Below are positions 1 through 7,542 of a DNA stretch of 64,000 nt, in pieces; the first letter of the stretch is position 1; every line of letters begins with the position of its first letter. Source of the stretch: Alkanindiges illinoisensis (GTDB taxonomy: Bacteria > Pseudomonadota > Gammaproteobacteria > Pseudomonadales > Moraxellaceae). The DNA is taken from the NCBI RefSeq assembly GCF_004377485.1, contig NZ_SNTY01000036.1, forward strand, positions 1-64,000, in the 5' to 3' direction. The position numbers were made by a program, and so were the translations under genes. Below the pieces are notes generated by a model. The model searched no databases, was not told where the DNA came from, and saw only the letters and a program-made list of their open reading frames with translations.

Positions 1-137
1 AGTTCAAATCAATGATAATTTATCATCGCCAAAAACCAGTAAAAATCCACACAAGTTGTTCTTTACAATCTTTTAATGAATCAATCCACCAATCTCTTGG
101 TAAATTCACAACACCTCGTCAGTGTTGTCTAAATCAG

Positions 138-172
138 AGCGCGTATTCTATATCATATTCGCTCTTTGTCAA
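138..172 (-). promoter_or_regulatory. Proximal rRNA-type sigma70 promoter
   Basis: On the minus strand a perfect -35 TTGACA (167-172) is followed by a 16-bp spacer and -10 TAGAAT (145-150), then a GC-rich discriminator ACGCGC. A strong -35 with a GC discriminator is typical of rRNA promoters under stringent control. Transcription runs left, out of the window. Confidence 0.65.
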
Positions 173-300
173 TCATTTTTTAAATATTTTTTCGATTATC
201 TCTACTTAAACACTTAAATCATTTTACTGACTGATTTGACTATGCTTTTAGCTAACTTGTTGTTTATTAACAACTTATTGTTTCGCTTCATCATCGCCGT

Positions 301-335
301 GGTGCGCATTATAGGGGGTTTAAAATGCTTTGCAA
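301..335 (-). promoter_or_regulatory. Distal rRNA-type sigma70 promoter
   Basis: On the minus strand -35 TTGCAA (330-335), a 16-bp spacer and a perfect -10 TATAAT (308-313) are followed by the discriminator GCGCACC. It lies in tandem about 160 bp upstream of the proximal promoter and points the same way, which is the usual arrangement of rrn P1/P2 promoters. Confidence 0.65.
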
Positions 336-493
336 CCCTTATTTTAAAATAATTGATTAGGCGTTTATGTTTTAAGCATTTTTCTGATATATGCCTAGTT
401 TTTGATCTATTTAAGCTTAATTTTAAGCTTTTTTATTATTTCCTTATTTAAAAAGCACTTTATCCATTCTTTCATAAGTTGTACCAACTCGCC

Positions 494-531
494 TTCGACA
501 GGCTCAGGCAGCGTTGGTTGAGCTTGTCGAA
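494..531. repeat. REP-like inverted repeat
   Basis: TTCGACAGGCTCA (494-506) pairs with TGAGCTTGTCGAA (519-531) around a 12-base loop; the 13-bp stem contains one G-U pair. This GAGCTTGTCGAA type of palindrome is a widespread intergenic repeat in proteobacterial genomes. Only one copy was noticed in the window. Confidence 0.6.
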
Positions 532-611
532 ACCAGAATTATGCAAGAGGTCTATTTATTGTGATTATTTCAAAAATTGAAACAATAGTGACTTAATGTT
601 TTTTAATACAG

Positions 612-633
612 AAGCGGCTTAATGTAGCCGCTT
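612..633 (-). terminator. Hairpin downstream of tyrS
   Basis: AAGCGGCT and AGCCGCTT form an 8-bp stem with a 6-base loop just past the tyrS stop codon. A clear U-tract is missing on the minus strand, so termination may be weak. Confidence 0.45.
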
Positions 634-650
634 TCTGAATATATTGATGA

Positions 651-1862
651 TTAGGCAATCACCTTAACCCGTGCAATGGCTTTTTTACCCGCCTGAATAA
701 TGACTTTATCTCCCTGCTTCAGGGTAAAGCTGGCATCAATCACTTGCTGATCGACCTTGACTGCACCACGACCTAAAGCATCCTTGGCCTGCGCTGCATT
801 TTTGGTGAGTCCTGCACGCGACAGTACGCTGGTAATGAATAATTGTTCCTGACCTTCCAGCGACAGTTCAACTTCATTGATGTCTTCAGGAATTTCACCA
901 TCGATAATGCGATTGCCGGCACTCTTATGCGCATTGGCGGCAGCATCAGCATCATGGAAGCGTTCGACCAGTTCCAGTGCAATGATACGTTTAATCTCCT
1001 GCGGATTGCGCCCTGCGGCCATTTCTTGCAGGTACTGCTTTACTTCGGACATTGGTTTAAAGCTCAGCAGTTCAAAATAGCGCTCAATCAGACTATCCGG
1101 CATGGAGAGGATTTTCTGGTAAATGGTGCCAGGAGTATCGAACACACCAATATAGTTGCCCAAGGATTTGGACATCTTTTGCACGCCATCCAGACCTTCC
1201 AGAATAGGTACGGTAATGCATACCTGTGGTTCCTGATCATAGCGGCTTTGCAGGGTGCGTCCCATGAGCAGGTTAAAGGTTTGATCGGTGCCGCCCAGTT
1301 CGACATCGGCCTTGAGTGCTACTGAGTCATAGCCCTGAATGAGTGGATACAGGAACTCGTGGATGGCAATGGGCTGCTGGTTTTTAAAGCGCTTGGAAAA
1401 GTCGTCACGCTCCATCATGCGTGATACGGTTTGCTGGCTGGCCAGACGGATCAGGTCGGCGGCACTTTGGGCATTAAACCATTCACTGTTAAACACCACT
1501 TTGGTTTTAGCCGGATCAAGAATTTTAAATACCTGTTCCTGATAGGTTTTGGCATTGGCCAGTACATCTTCACGGGTTAACGGCGGACGCGTGGCACTTT
1601 TTCCAGTCGGGTCGCCAATCATGCCGGTATAGTCGCCAATCAGAAAATACACCTCATGGCCGAGATCCTGAAAGGTTTTGAGTTTATTAATCAGCACGGT
1701 ATGGCCCAGATGCAGATCAGGGGCTGTGGGATCAAAACCGGCTTTAATCCGCAGTGGACGGTTTTCTTTTAATTTTTTCAGCAAGTCTTCGCGGGAAATA
1801 ATGTCGGCAGTGCCGCGCTCAATTAGCTCAAGTTGTTGCTCAGCAGGTAAAAATGTTGTCAT
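651..1862 (-). CDS. tyrS: Tyrosyl-tRNA synthetase
   Basis: Class I aminoacyl-tRNA synthetase that charges tRNA-Tyr with tyrosine in the cytoplasm. The 403 residues match the usual length. The HIGH-type motif is HLGH at residues 51-54 and the KMSKS loop is at 229-233. An S4-type RNA-binding domain fills roughly the last 65 residues (PLxxGDKV-like end). The gene is divergent from anmK across a 73-bp gap that must hold both promoters. Its 3' side faces a putative rRNA operon leader, a neighbourhood also known in Acinetobacter. Confidence 0.97.
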   Translation of the reverse strand: MTTFLPAEQQLELIERGTADIISREDLLKKLKENRPLRIKAGFDPTAPDLHLGHTVLINKLKTFQDLGHEVYFLIGDYTGMIGDPTGKSATRPPLTREDVLANAKTYQEQVFKILDPAKTKVVFNSEWFNAQSAADLIRLASQQTVSRMMERDDFSKRFKNQQPIAIHEFLYPLIQGYDSVALKADVELGGTDQTFNLLMGRTLQSRYDQEPQVCITVPILEGLDGVQKMSKSLGNYIGVFDTPGTIYQKILSMPDSLIERYFELLSFKPMSEVKQYLQEMAAGRNPQEIKRIIALELVERFHDADAAANAHKSAGNRIIDGEIPEDINEVELSLEGQEQLFITSVLSRAGLTKNAAQAKDALGRGAVKVDQQVIDASFTLKQGDKVIIQAGKKAIARVKVIA

Positions 1863-1935
1863 GGCAAATCAAAAACAATAAAGTTGGCATTGCGCGCTAT
1901 ACTAACTTTTTTTTGGGCGAATTGCAGGCTTTGAT

Positions 1936-3066
1936 ATGACAGCAATGTATATAGGGATTATGTCTGGCACCAGCATGGATGGTATTGATCTGGTGGCTGC
2001 CTCATTTGATCCGCTGGTATTGCATGCCACCTTGACTGTTCCATTCCCTGAAGAATTGCGCGATGAGCTGATGGCGTTAAGTTCGCCCGGTGACAATGAA
2101 ATTGAGCGTATGGGTCAGGCCGATGTGGCTTATGCCCGACTGGTTGGACAAGCAGTGCTTCAATTGCTGGAAGAAAATAACTTAGATTGCTCCCAAATTA
2201 TAGCCATTGGCAGTCATGGTCAAACGATTCGCCATCGGCCACATCTGGGCTTTAGCCTGCAAATTGGTGATCCAAACTTAATTGCTGAAATCAGTAAAAT
2301 TCCGGTGGTATCTGATTTTCGCCGCCGTGATCTGGCAGCAGGTGGTCAGGGCGCGCCATTGGTACCCGCCTTTCATCAGGCATTGTTTGGCCACGCCAGC
2401 ATTCACCGGATTATTTTAAATCTGGGTGGAATTGCCAATATCAGTGTGCTGCCTGCCGGAAATCCGGCGCAGGTGTATGGTTATGACACTGGCCCGGCCA
2501 ATGTACTGATGGATGGCTGGTGCAAGCGGCATACCGGACAGAATTATGATCAGGACGGTGCCTGGGCTGCCAATGGCAATTCAATTCCAGCACTAATGGA
2601 AATAATGCAGCGGCATGATTACTTTGGTAAAAAGCCGCCAAAAAGTACCGGGCGTGAAGATTTTAATATGGACTGGCTGGATAATCAGCTGGATGACTGG
2701 CGTAATCAGGGCGATTATGATCCCAATGATGACCATCCTGAAAATATTCAGGCTACTTTATTAAAGCTGACTGTTCGGCCAATTAAAAAAGCCATTGCAC
2801 GTTGTGGCCTGCCTGGTGGGGAGCTGTATGTGTGTGGTGGCGGGGCTTACAACAAAACTCTGATGGAGCAATTACGCTGGAAACTGGGCAAGCATGACTG
2901 GATCGTTGAAAGTACTGAGGCACTGGGCCTGTCGCCCACCTGGGTTGAAGCCACCGCATTTGCCTGGCTGGCCAAACAGCGTATTGAACAGCAGCCGGGT
3001 AATTTGCCCGTCGTGACTGGTGCCAGTGGATTACGGATTTTAGGCACACTAACAGGCTCAGTTTAG
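1936..3066 (+). CDS. anmK: Anhydro-N-acetylmuramic acid kinase
   Basis: Phosphorylates and opens 1,6-anhydro-MurNAc to MurNAc-6-phosphate during cytoplasmic recycling of peptidoglycan. The N-terminal phosphate-binding motif MSGTSMDG is at residues 9-16. The GSHGQTIRH and NLGGIANIS blocks and the late CGGGAYNKTLM motif are all family signatures. The 376-residue length is normal. It ends in TAG and is followed after 30 bp by a small membrane-protein gene on the same strand. Another peptidoglycan-recycling gene, mpl, lies at 32595. Confidence 0.96.
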   Translation: MTAMYIGIMSGTSMDGIDLVAASFDPLVLHATLTVPFPEELRDELMALSSPGDNEIERMGQADVAYARLVGQAVLQLLEENNLDCSQIIAIGSHGQTIRHRPHLGFSLQIGDPNLIAEISKIPVVSDFRRRDLAAGGQGAPLVPAFHQALFGHASIHRIILNLGGIANISVLPAGNPAQVYGYDTGPANVLMDGWCKRHTGQNYDQDGAWAANGNSIPALMEIMQRHDYFGKKPPKSTGREDFNMDWLDNQLDDWRNQGDYDPNDDHPENIQATLLKLTVRPIKKAIARCGLPGGELYVCGGGAYNKTLMEQLRWKLGKHDWIVESTEALGLSPTWVEATAFAWLAKQRIEQQPGNLPVVTGASGLRILGTLTGSV

Positions 3067-3096
3067 GTGCTAAATTGAAAAGTACTGGTTAAATTT

Positions 3097-3363
3097 ATGT
3101 GGAAATGGTTATTACAGCAACTTGATATTAGTGCCGAGCTGCCCAGATTTTCTATACTCTATATGGGCTTGTCTGGGGCCGTAATGGGTATGGCTTTTGT
3201 CGGGCTATATTTTCATTATGTACAACAGGATAATCATTTGCTGGGCATTGCCATTATCCTCACCTTGCTCATGTCATTGCATGAACGCTACTGGATTAAG
3301 GCGCATAAAAGTGCCAACCTGACCTTGCTATCTGCGGTGATTTATAGCCTGCTGATGTTATAA
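3097..3363 (+). CDS. Small two- or three-helix membrane protein, unknown function
   Basis: Encodes 88 residues. Hydrophobic segments lie at about residues 20-41 (ILYMGLSGAVMGMAFVGLYF), 48-62 and 73-88, with a charged HERYWIKAHK loop between the last two. I do not recognise the family. It begins 30 bp after anmK with no terminator between, so it may be cotranscribed. Codon use resembles its neighbours. Confidence 0.6.
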   Translation: MWKWLLQQLDISAELPRFSILYMGLSGAVMGMAFVGLYFHYVQQDNHLLGIAIILTLLMSLHERYWIKAHKSANLTLLSAVIYSLLML

Positions 3364-3419
3364 ACAGGCTTTTCCACTCCAGCTTTACTATCCAAAAATT
3401 TAAAAATTAAATTCCAGAT

Positions 3420-3587
3420 TTAAGCAGCAGCCAGTGCGGCAGGCGAGCGATTGAGATAATCTAGTGCCTGCTGGGTATTGCCTTCGTGCACTGGATGAAA
3501 ACTGGGTGGCAACCAGCGCAAACTGGCTTTAAGCAAATAGCTAAAACGCGGCACATGATCAGTTTTACGACCCGTTTTTTCCATGGC
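3420..3587 (-). pseudogene. Orphaned in-frame C-terminal part of the PF10118-type hydrolase
   Basis: Directly after the UGA at 3588-3590 the same frame continues AMEKTGRKTDHVPRF, then RWLPPSFHPVHEGNTQQAL and DYLNRSP, and ends at TAA (3420-3422). The proline-rich FHPxxEGxTxxALxYLxxSPA end is typical of the family as I recall it. The UGA most simply replaced UGG (Trp), giving QMLWAMEK. A local restart at the ATG two codons on would yield only a 54-residue fragment. Confidence 0.65.
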
Positions 3588-4322
3588 TCACAACATTTGC
3601 AATACATTATAGCGCGCATACTGTTTGGCATCGGCATCCTCACGGCAAATTGCACGCAGGCCATCAGCCCAGACTTTAACCAGTATTGGCAATACAATCG
3701 CCATGAGTGCCTGTCGGCTCAGGTAAAAGCCAAATTCATTTTCAAACAAATGCGCAAACAGGTCAAAGGCCACACTACGATGTTCAACCTCTTCCGCCAA
3801 ATGCCAGCGAAACAGGTCAGCCATCACCGGATCAGCCTGATCCAGACTGGTGTTATCCAGTGACCACTGGCCTGCAACTCCGGTAAAATGTTCAATTGCA
3901 GCGACCACCCCAATCCGGGTGAGCAACCATAATTTTTCCGTGGCTTTAAATTGCAGTGCCTTTATCCCAGCCGGTGCTTCACCCAATAACACCTCAAACA
4001 GATAATGCATGCGGCGGTTATAGGCCTCTACATTAATCTGATGGGTTTTGAAATACTGTAAGGCATGCTGATGGGTACGCCCATGCACGGCTTCCTGACG
4101 AATAAAGCCCAGCACATCCTGTTTCAGTTGCTCATCCTTAATATAAGGCAGCGCCTTGTTATACACCCGGCAAAACCAGAACTCACCGGCTGGCAACACC
4201 AGATGGGCCACATTTAAAAAATGGGTGGAAAAGGCATCATTGGGAATCCAGTGCTTGGGAACCCCTGAAAAATCAAAATGAACCTTACGTGCCTTAAGCT
4301 GATGATGGGCAAATGCGGTCAT
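3588..4322 (-). CDS. Metal-dependent hydrolase-family protein (PF10118 type), C-terminus cut by in-frame UGA
   Basis: Encodes 244 residues of the Metal_hydrol/PF10118 type, with the histidine- and glutamate-rich core typical of the family: FIRQEAVHGRTH, AIEHFTG and HLAEEVEHRSVAFDLF. These look like di-iron-type ligands, and the biochemical substrate is not established. The reading stops at UGA (3588-3590), but the same frame stays open for 55 more codons to a TAA at 3420. That tail looks like the family's normal C-terminus, so the intact protein would be about 300 residues. The product is truncated unless the UGA is read through. Confidence 0.75.
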   Translation of the reverse strand: MTAFAHHQLKARKVHFDFSGVPKHWIPNDAFSTHFLNVAHLVLPAGEFWFCRVYNKALPYIKDEQLKQDVLGFIRQEAVHGRTHQHALQYFKTHQINVEAYNRRMHYLFEVLLGEAPAGIKALQFKATEKLWLLTRIGVVAAIEHFTGVAGQWSLDNTSLDQADPVMADLFRWHLAEEVEHRSVAFDLFAHLFENEFGFYLSRQALMAIVLPILVKVWADGLRAICREDADAKQYARYNVLQML

Positions 4323-4470
4323 GGGCTTTGTCCTGCTGCAACAATCAATACTGTTACTACTATAAAAAATTGCAGTCCAGGCAAACCAGCGCTATTGAGG
4401 ACATTGACACGCCTTGTTGTCCTTTAATGATAAAACAGGCGATAAACCCTATAATCAAAGGCAAATCCAT

Positions 4471-4500
4471 AAAAAAAGCGCCCTGATTTAGGACGCTTTC
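4471..4500 (-). terminator. Rho-independent terminator of erpA
   Basis: On the minus strand AAGCGTCC and GGGCGCTT form a stem (one G-U pair) around a 7-base loop, followed by a run of seven T. It lies 34 bp past the erpA stop. Confidence 0.85.
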
Positions 4501-4533
4501 TTCATAATATTATAGGCGTATTGCAGTGCTAGC

Positions 4534-4869
4534 TCATATGGAAAATGAGGAACCACAGCCACAGGTAGTGGTGGCATTTGGATTTTTGACAATAAAGCGT
4601 GAGCCTTCCAGGCCTTCCAGATAATCCACTTCTGAACCCACCAGATACGGATAGCTTAATGAATCCACCAGCATGGCGACGTCACCATTTTCAAATCTGG
4701 CATCATCATCATTGGCAGCTTCTGCAAAGCTAAAGCCATAGGAAAAACCTGAACAGCCGCCACCCGTCACATAAACGCGTAGCATTAAGTCGTCGCCACC
4801 TTCCCCTTCGCGCAATTGACGAACCTTGTTCGCTGCACGATCTGTCAATACCAAAGCAGGAGCGTTCAT
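4534..4869 (-). CDS. erpA: Iron-sulfur cluster insertion protein ErpA
   Basis: A-type carrier that delivers [4Fe-4S] clusters to apoproteins, including isoprenoid-synthesis enzymes. The three ligand cysteines are present: C39 in GGGCSGF and C103/C105 in TCGCGSSF (111-residue numbering). I chose the inner ATG at 4869 ([10 protein letters not shown]) because GGAG lies six bases upstream and it matches the family N-terminus; an upstream ATG at 4887 adds six unlikely residues. It ends with UGA directly after the conserved SSFSI end, which shows that UGA is a genuine stop in this genome. Confidence 0.95.
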   Translation of the reverse strand: MNAPALVLTDRAANKVRQLREGEGGDDLMLRVYVTGGGCSGFSYGFSFAEAANDDDARFENGDVAMLVDSLSYPYLVGSEVDYLEGLEGSRFIVKNPNATTTCGCGSSFSI

Positions 4870-4929
4870 GCCTGTCTCCAAAAACATAAAATCCGGGCCA
4901 GTATACTGGCAATATCAGGTTGCTACTGT

Positions 4930-4961
4930 AGCACAACCCAAACTATAAATTGGGTTGTGCT
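4930..4961. terminator. Perfect 11-bp inverted repeat between erpA and the adeT-like gene
   Basis: AGCACAACCCA and TGGGTTGTGCT form a perfect 11-bp stem with a 10-base loop, 40 bp past the stop of the AdeT-like gene. There is no U-tract on the minus side, so it is either an imperfect terminator or an mRNA-end hairpin. Confidence 0.5.
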
Positions 4962-5000
4962 GCTGCCTTTTCAAGCATTTTTGCAACCGGATAACCGATT

Positions 5001-6002
5001 TTACTCGTCTTTGAGCGCGCATTCAAAACTGGATGGTTCAGCCTGACAGCGTGCACGCTTGAGGAACGACATCATTTTCTTGTTATAAATGCCTTCTTTG
5101 GTTAAGGCAATCCGTGATTCACGCATCAGTTTTACATAGCCAATCTTGTCATTGGCCGGAATGTCCATCCAGTACTTGGCTGGTACTTCTTTTTCCATTT
5201 TGCCCAACATGCCAAAGGCACGCGGTAACTGGCCAGCAATCCACTCACGGGATTTTTGTCCGTAGCCGGCCGGGAACTTATCCTTACGAATAATCACGTT
5301 ACCGGTGACCTGCAATAATGGGAAACGCACAATCGCGCCCTTGGTTCCCAGACCCTTGTATAATTCCATGGGTTTATAGGCAACAATCGGTGCGCCAATA
5401 ATATCAACCTGTCCATTGTTAAACTTGCCACCAAAGTTGGTCACATCGCTGGATACCGGCTGTGCGCCAATTTGCTGAACCATTTTGGCCTGTGCCTTGT
5501 CATAATCCAGTACCGCAACTTTTTTGCCTGCTGCCTTGGCAATGGTATTCAAATTGCGGTCATTAACAAACAAATAGGCTGCACCCACGGGAATCACACC
5601 AGCCACTTCATACGGTCCACTCACCATATCGGCAGCCAATTGCGGCTTGGCCAGTAATTGCATAACATTTACAGCCAGTTTCAAGTCAGGCAATGCCCCA
5701 ATGGCATCAATTGAACCGGTAAAGCTATTGAACTGGCGGCCGCGCATGCCACTAATGGCAGCACCATCACACTTACCAGCCTTAAAGTCTTCTGCAGCAA
5801 CACGCTCATCGGTATAGGCTTTAAGCTGGACATCAGCACCCCAGCCTTTAGCAGCCAGTGCATAATCTTTCATTAAGGCATACACATCACCAGCGGTACC
5901 CACCAGATCAAATACGCAAAAGGTTTGTTTGGCCTGAACCTGACTGGATGCCATGGCAATAACACCCGCCATTAATCCGAATTTTAACTGTTGTCGCATC
6001 AT
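5001..6002 (-). CDS. AdeT-like putative periplasmic solute-binding protein (copy 1)
   Basis: Encodes 333 residues starting at the ATG-ATG at 6002, which has AGGA eight bases upstream; the longer upstream reading adds an unlikely hydrophilic leader. A signal peptide (MMRQQLKFGLMAGVIAMASS, then VQA) directs export. The mature protein begins QTFCVFDLVGTAGD, and four cysteines (two near the C-terminus) could form disulfides. It resembles the Acinetobacter AdeT1/AdeT2 group (DUF6091), once described as efflux components but built like TRAP-type solute-binding proteins. The ligand is unknown. It is a close tandem paralogue of the next gene. Confidence 0.75.
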   Translation of the reverse strand: MMRQQLKFGLMAGVIAMASSQVQAKQTFCVFDLVGTAGDVYALMKDYALAAKGWGADVQLKAYTDERVAAEDFKAGKCDGAAISGMRGRQFNSFTGSIDAIGALPDLKLAVNVMQLLAKPQLAADMVSGPYEVAGVIPVGAAYLFVNDRNLNTIAKAAGKKVAVLDYDKAQAKMVQQIGAQPVSSDVTNFGGKFNNGQVDIIGAPIVAYKPMELYKGLGTKGAIVRFPLLQVTGNVIIRKDKFPAGYGQKSREWIAGQLPRAFGMLGKMEKEVPAKYWMDIPANDKIGYVKLMRESRIALTKEGIYNKKMMSFLKRARCQAEPSSFECALKDE

Positions 6003-6130
6003 TTTTATGTCCTCATGTCCTGTTGGGGATGACACTGCTTTTCCAAGCAGCTTTAACAGTGCTAGGTATAGTCGCTTCCGTTGCGTTTAACAATAATCTT
6101 TTGGCAGTTTTTCCTGTCACTAAGGTCAAT

Positions 6131-6156
6131 AAAAAACCCGACCTAAGCCGGGTTTT
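6131..6156 (-). terminator. Rho-independent terminator between the two AdeT-like genes
   Basis: On the minus strand AACCCGGC and GTCGGGTT form a stem with a short loop followed by TTTTTT. It ends the transcript of the upstream copy (6221-7213), so the downstream copy probably has its own promoter in 6003-6130. Confidence 0.8.
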
Positions 6157-6220
6157 CTATTACTTTTCAGGATAGCAAATATTTATAACATCAGCTATCA
6201 AGACAGCTTATCGTCGAGAA

Positions 6221-7213
6221 TTACTCGTCTTTCAATGCACATTCAAAGCTGGATGGCTCAACCTGACAACGCGCACGTTTCAGCAGGCTCATCATGCTCT
6301 TGTTGTACAGGCCTTCTTTGGTTAAAGCAATGCGTGATTCGCGCATCAGCTTCACATAGCCTACTTTGTCATTGGCTGGAATGTCCATCCAGTACTTGGC
6401 AGGAATAGCAGCTTCAGTCTTGCTGATTAAAGAAGTCATGCGTGGAAGCTGGCTGGCAATCCAGGTACGGGATTTTTGACCAAAACCAGCAGGGAATTTG
6501 TCCTTGCGAATGATCACGTTACCAGTAACCTGCAAAATCGGGAAGCGTACAATCGCGCCTTTGGAACCCAGCCCTTTATGCAGCTCCAGTGGCTTGAATG
6601 CCATGGCTGGTGCACCAATGATATCAACCTGGCCATTGTTAAACTTGCTACCAAAGTTGGTGACATCGCTGGATACCGGCTGTGCACCAATCTGCTGAAC
6701 CATTTTGGCCTGTGCCTTGTCATAGTCCAATACGGCAATTTTTTTACCAGCTGTTTTAGCAATGGTATTAATGCTACGGTCATTCACCATCAGGTAAGCA
6801 GTACCCAATGGCACCACACCTGAAACTTCATAATTACCGTTAACCATGTTGCTGGCCAGTTTTGGGCTTGCCATTAACTGCATGACGCTTTGCGCAACCT
6901 TGCTGCTTGAAATCGCGCCAATGGCATCAATAGAACCGGTGAAGGTATTGAACTGACGTCCACGCATACCCGTTAAGCTAACGGCATCACATTTGCCTGC
7001 TTTAAAGTCTTCTGCAGCTACGCGCTCATCGGTATAGGCTTTAAGCTGGACATCAGCACCCCAGCCTTTGGCAGCCAGCGCATAATCTTTCATTAGGGTG
7101 TAGGTATCACCGGCGGTACCCAGCAAGTCAAACACACAAACGGTTTGTGCCTGAGCAGTATGGGACAGGGTGAAAACAGACGCAGCCGTCATGGCCAAAG
7201 CAATTTTTTTCAT
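6221..7213 (-). CDS. AdeT-like putative periplasmic solute-binding protein (copy 2)
   Basis: Encodes 330 residues with a clear signal peptide (MKKIALAMTAASVF...AQA, cleavage before QTVCVFDLLG). It shares the AdeT/DUF6091 architecture with copy 1. Long blocks are identical in both proteins, such as LDYDKAQAKMVQQIGAQPVS and PAKYWMDIPANDK, and the last 20 residues differ by one. The divergence is concentrated in residues 95-130 and 250-270, which may be the ligand-facing parts. An A/T-rich region of about 330 bp lies upstream. This is a recent tandem duplication or a pair kept similar by gene conversion. Confidence 0.75.
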   Translation of the reverse strand: MKKIALAMTAASVFTLSHTAQAQTVCVFDLLGTAGDTYTLMKDYALAAKGWGADVQLKAYTDERVAAEDFKAGKCDAVSLTGMRGRQFNTFTGSIDAIGAISSSKVAQSVMQLMASPKLASNMVNGNYEVSGVVPLGTAYLMVNDRSINTIAKTAGKKIAVLDYDKAQAKMVQQIGAQPVSSDVTNFGSKFNNGQVDIIGAPAMAFKPLELHKGLGSKGAIVRFPILQVTGNVIIRKDKFPAGFGQKSRTWIASQLPRMTSLISKTEAAIPAKYWMDIPANDKVGYVKLMRESRIALTKEGLYNKSMMSLLKRARCQVEPSSFECALKDE

Positions 7214-7542
7214 CTTTAACTTCCTAGCAGAAAATTTCAGCTATGCTTGTAGGGTGAAATTGGACATCATCCAAGTTGATATATTCTATCGGACAATTGT
7301 GTGAAACAATAGAGTATTTACTCCAATTTGCTCCACCATTTTTTGTTTTTTTACGTGTGGTTTATATTATTTGTTAATGAATTGTCTGTTAATGAACCGC
7401 GCTCAGTATTCATCGTGCTTTCATGATGCTGGCATGAACCCACTGTAAAGTTATGTCATACCAATTCTAAGGCTTAGCCTAGCACAAGTGAATGCTATTT
7501 AGACTATAATTTGCCTTTCCTTTACATTGCTCCGGATGCGTC
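7214..7542. other. Divergent promoter region between adeT-like and ABC-F genes
   Basis: A gene-free 329 bp between divergent genes. A plus-strand -10 TATAAT is at 7505-7510, about 30 bp before the ABC-F start, with only a weak -35. The half facing the AdeT-like gene is AT-rich with repeated TTGTTAATGAA/TTGTCTGTTAATGAA-like words near 7370-7395. No RNA gene is seen. Confidence 0.45.

Larger units (their letters stand above)
1..650. other. AT-rich leader/intergenic region left of tyrS
   Basis: No credible protein gene is present. The minus strand carries two rRNA-type promoters (listed separately), and transcription from them leaves the window at position 1. The stretch also holds a REP-like hairpin and the tyrS 3' hairpin. 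The layout suggests the leader of a ribosomal RNA operon whose 16S gene would begin just outside the window; tyrS is next to an rRNA operon in Acinetobacter too (recalled, not checked). The rRNA gene itself is not visible, so this is inference. Confidence 0.5.

Noticed and set aside
12-209. A 65-codon open frame at the left edge
   Set aside because: It runs antisense through the rRNA-type promoter and leader, with no homology or ribosome-binding site.
3461-3697. A 78-codon minus-strand frame
   Set aside because: It overlaps the real continuation of the hydrolase gene in another frame and is Met/Cys-rich noise.
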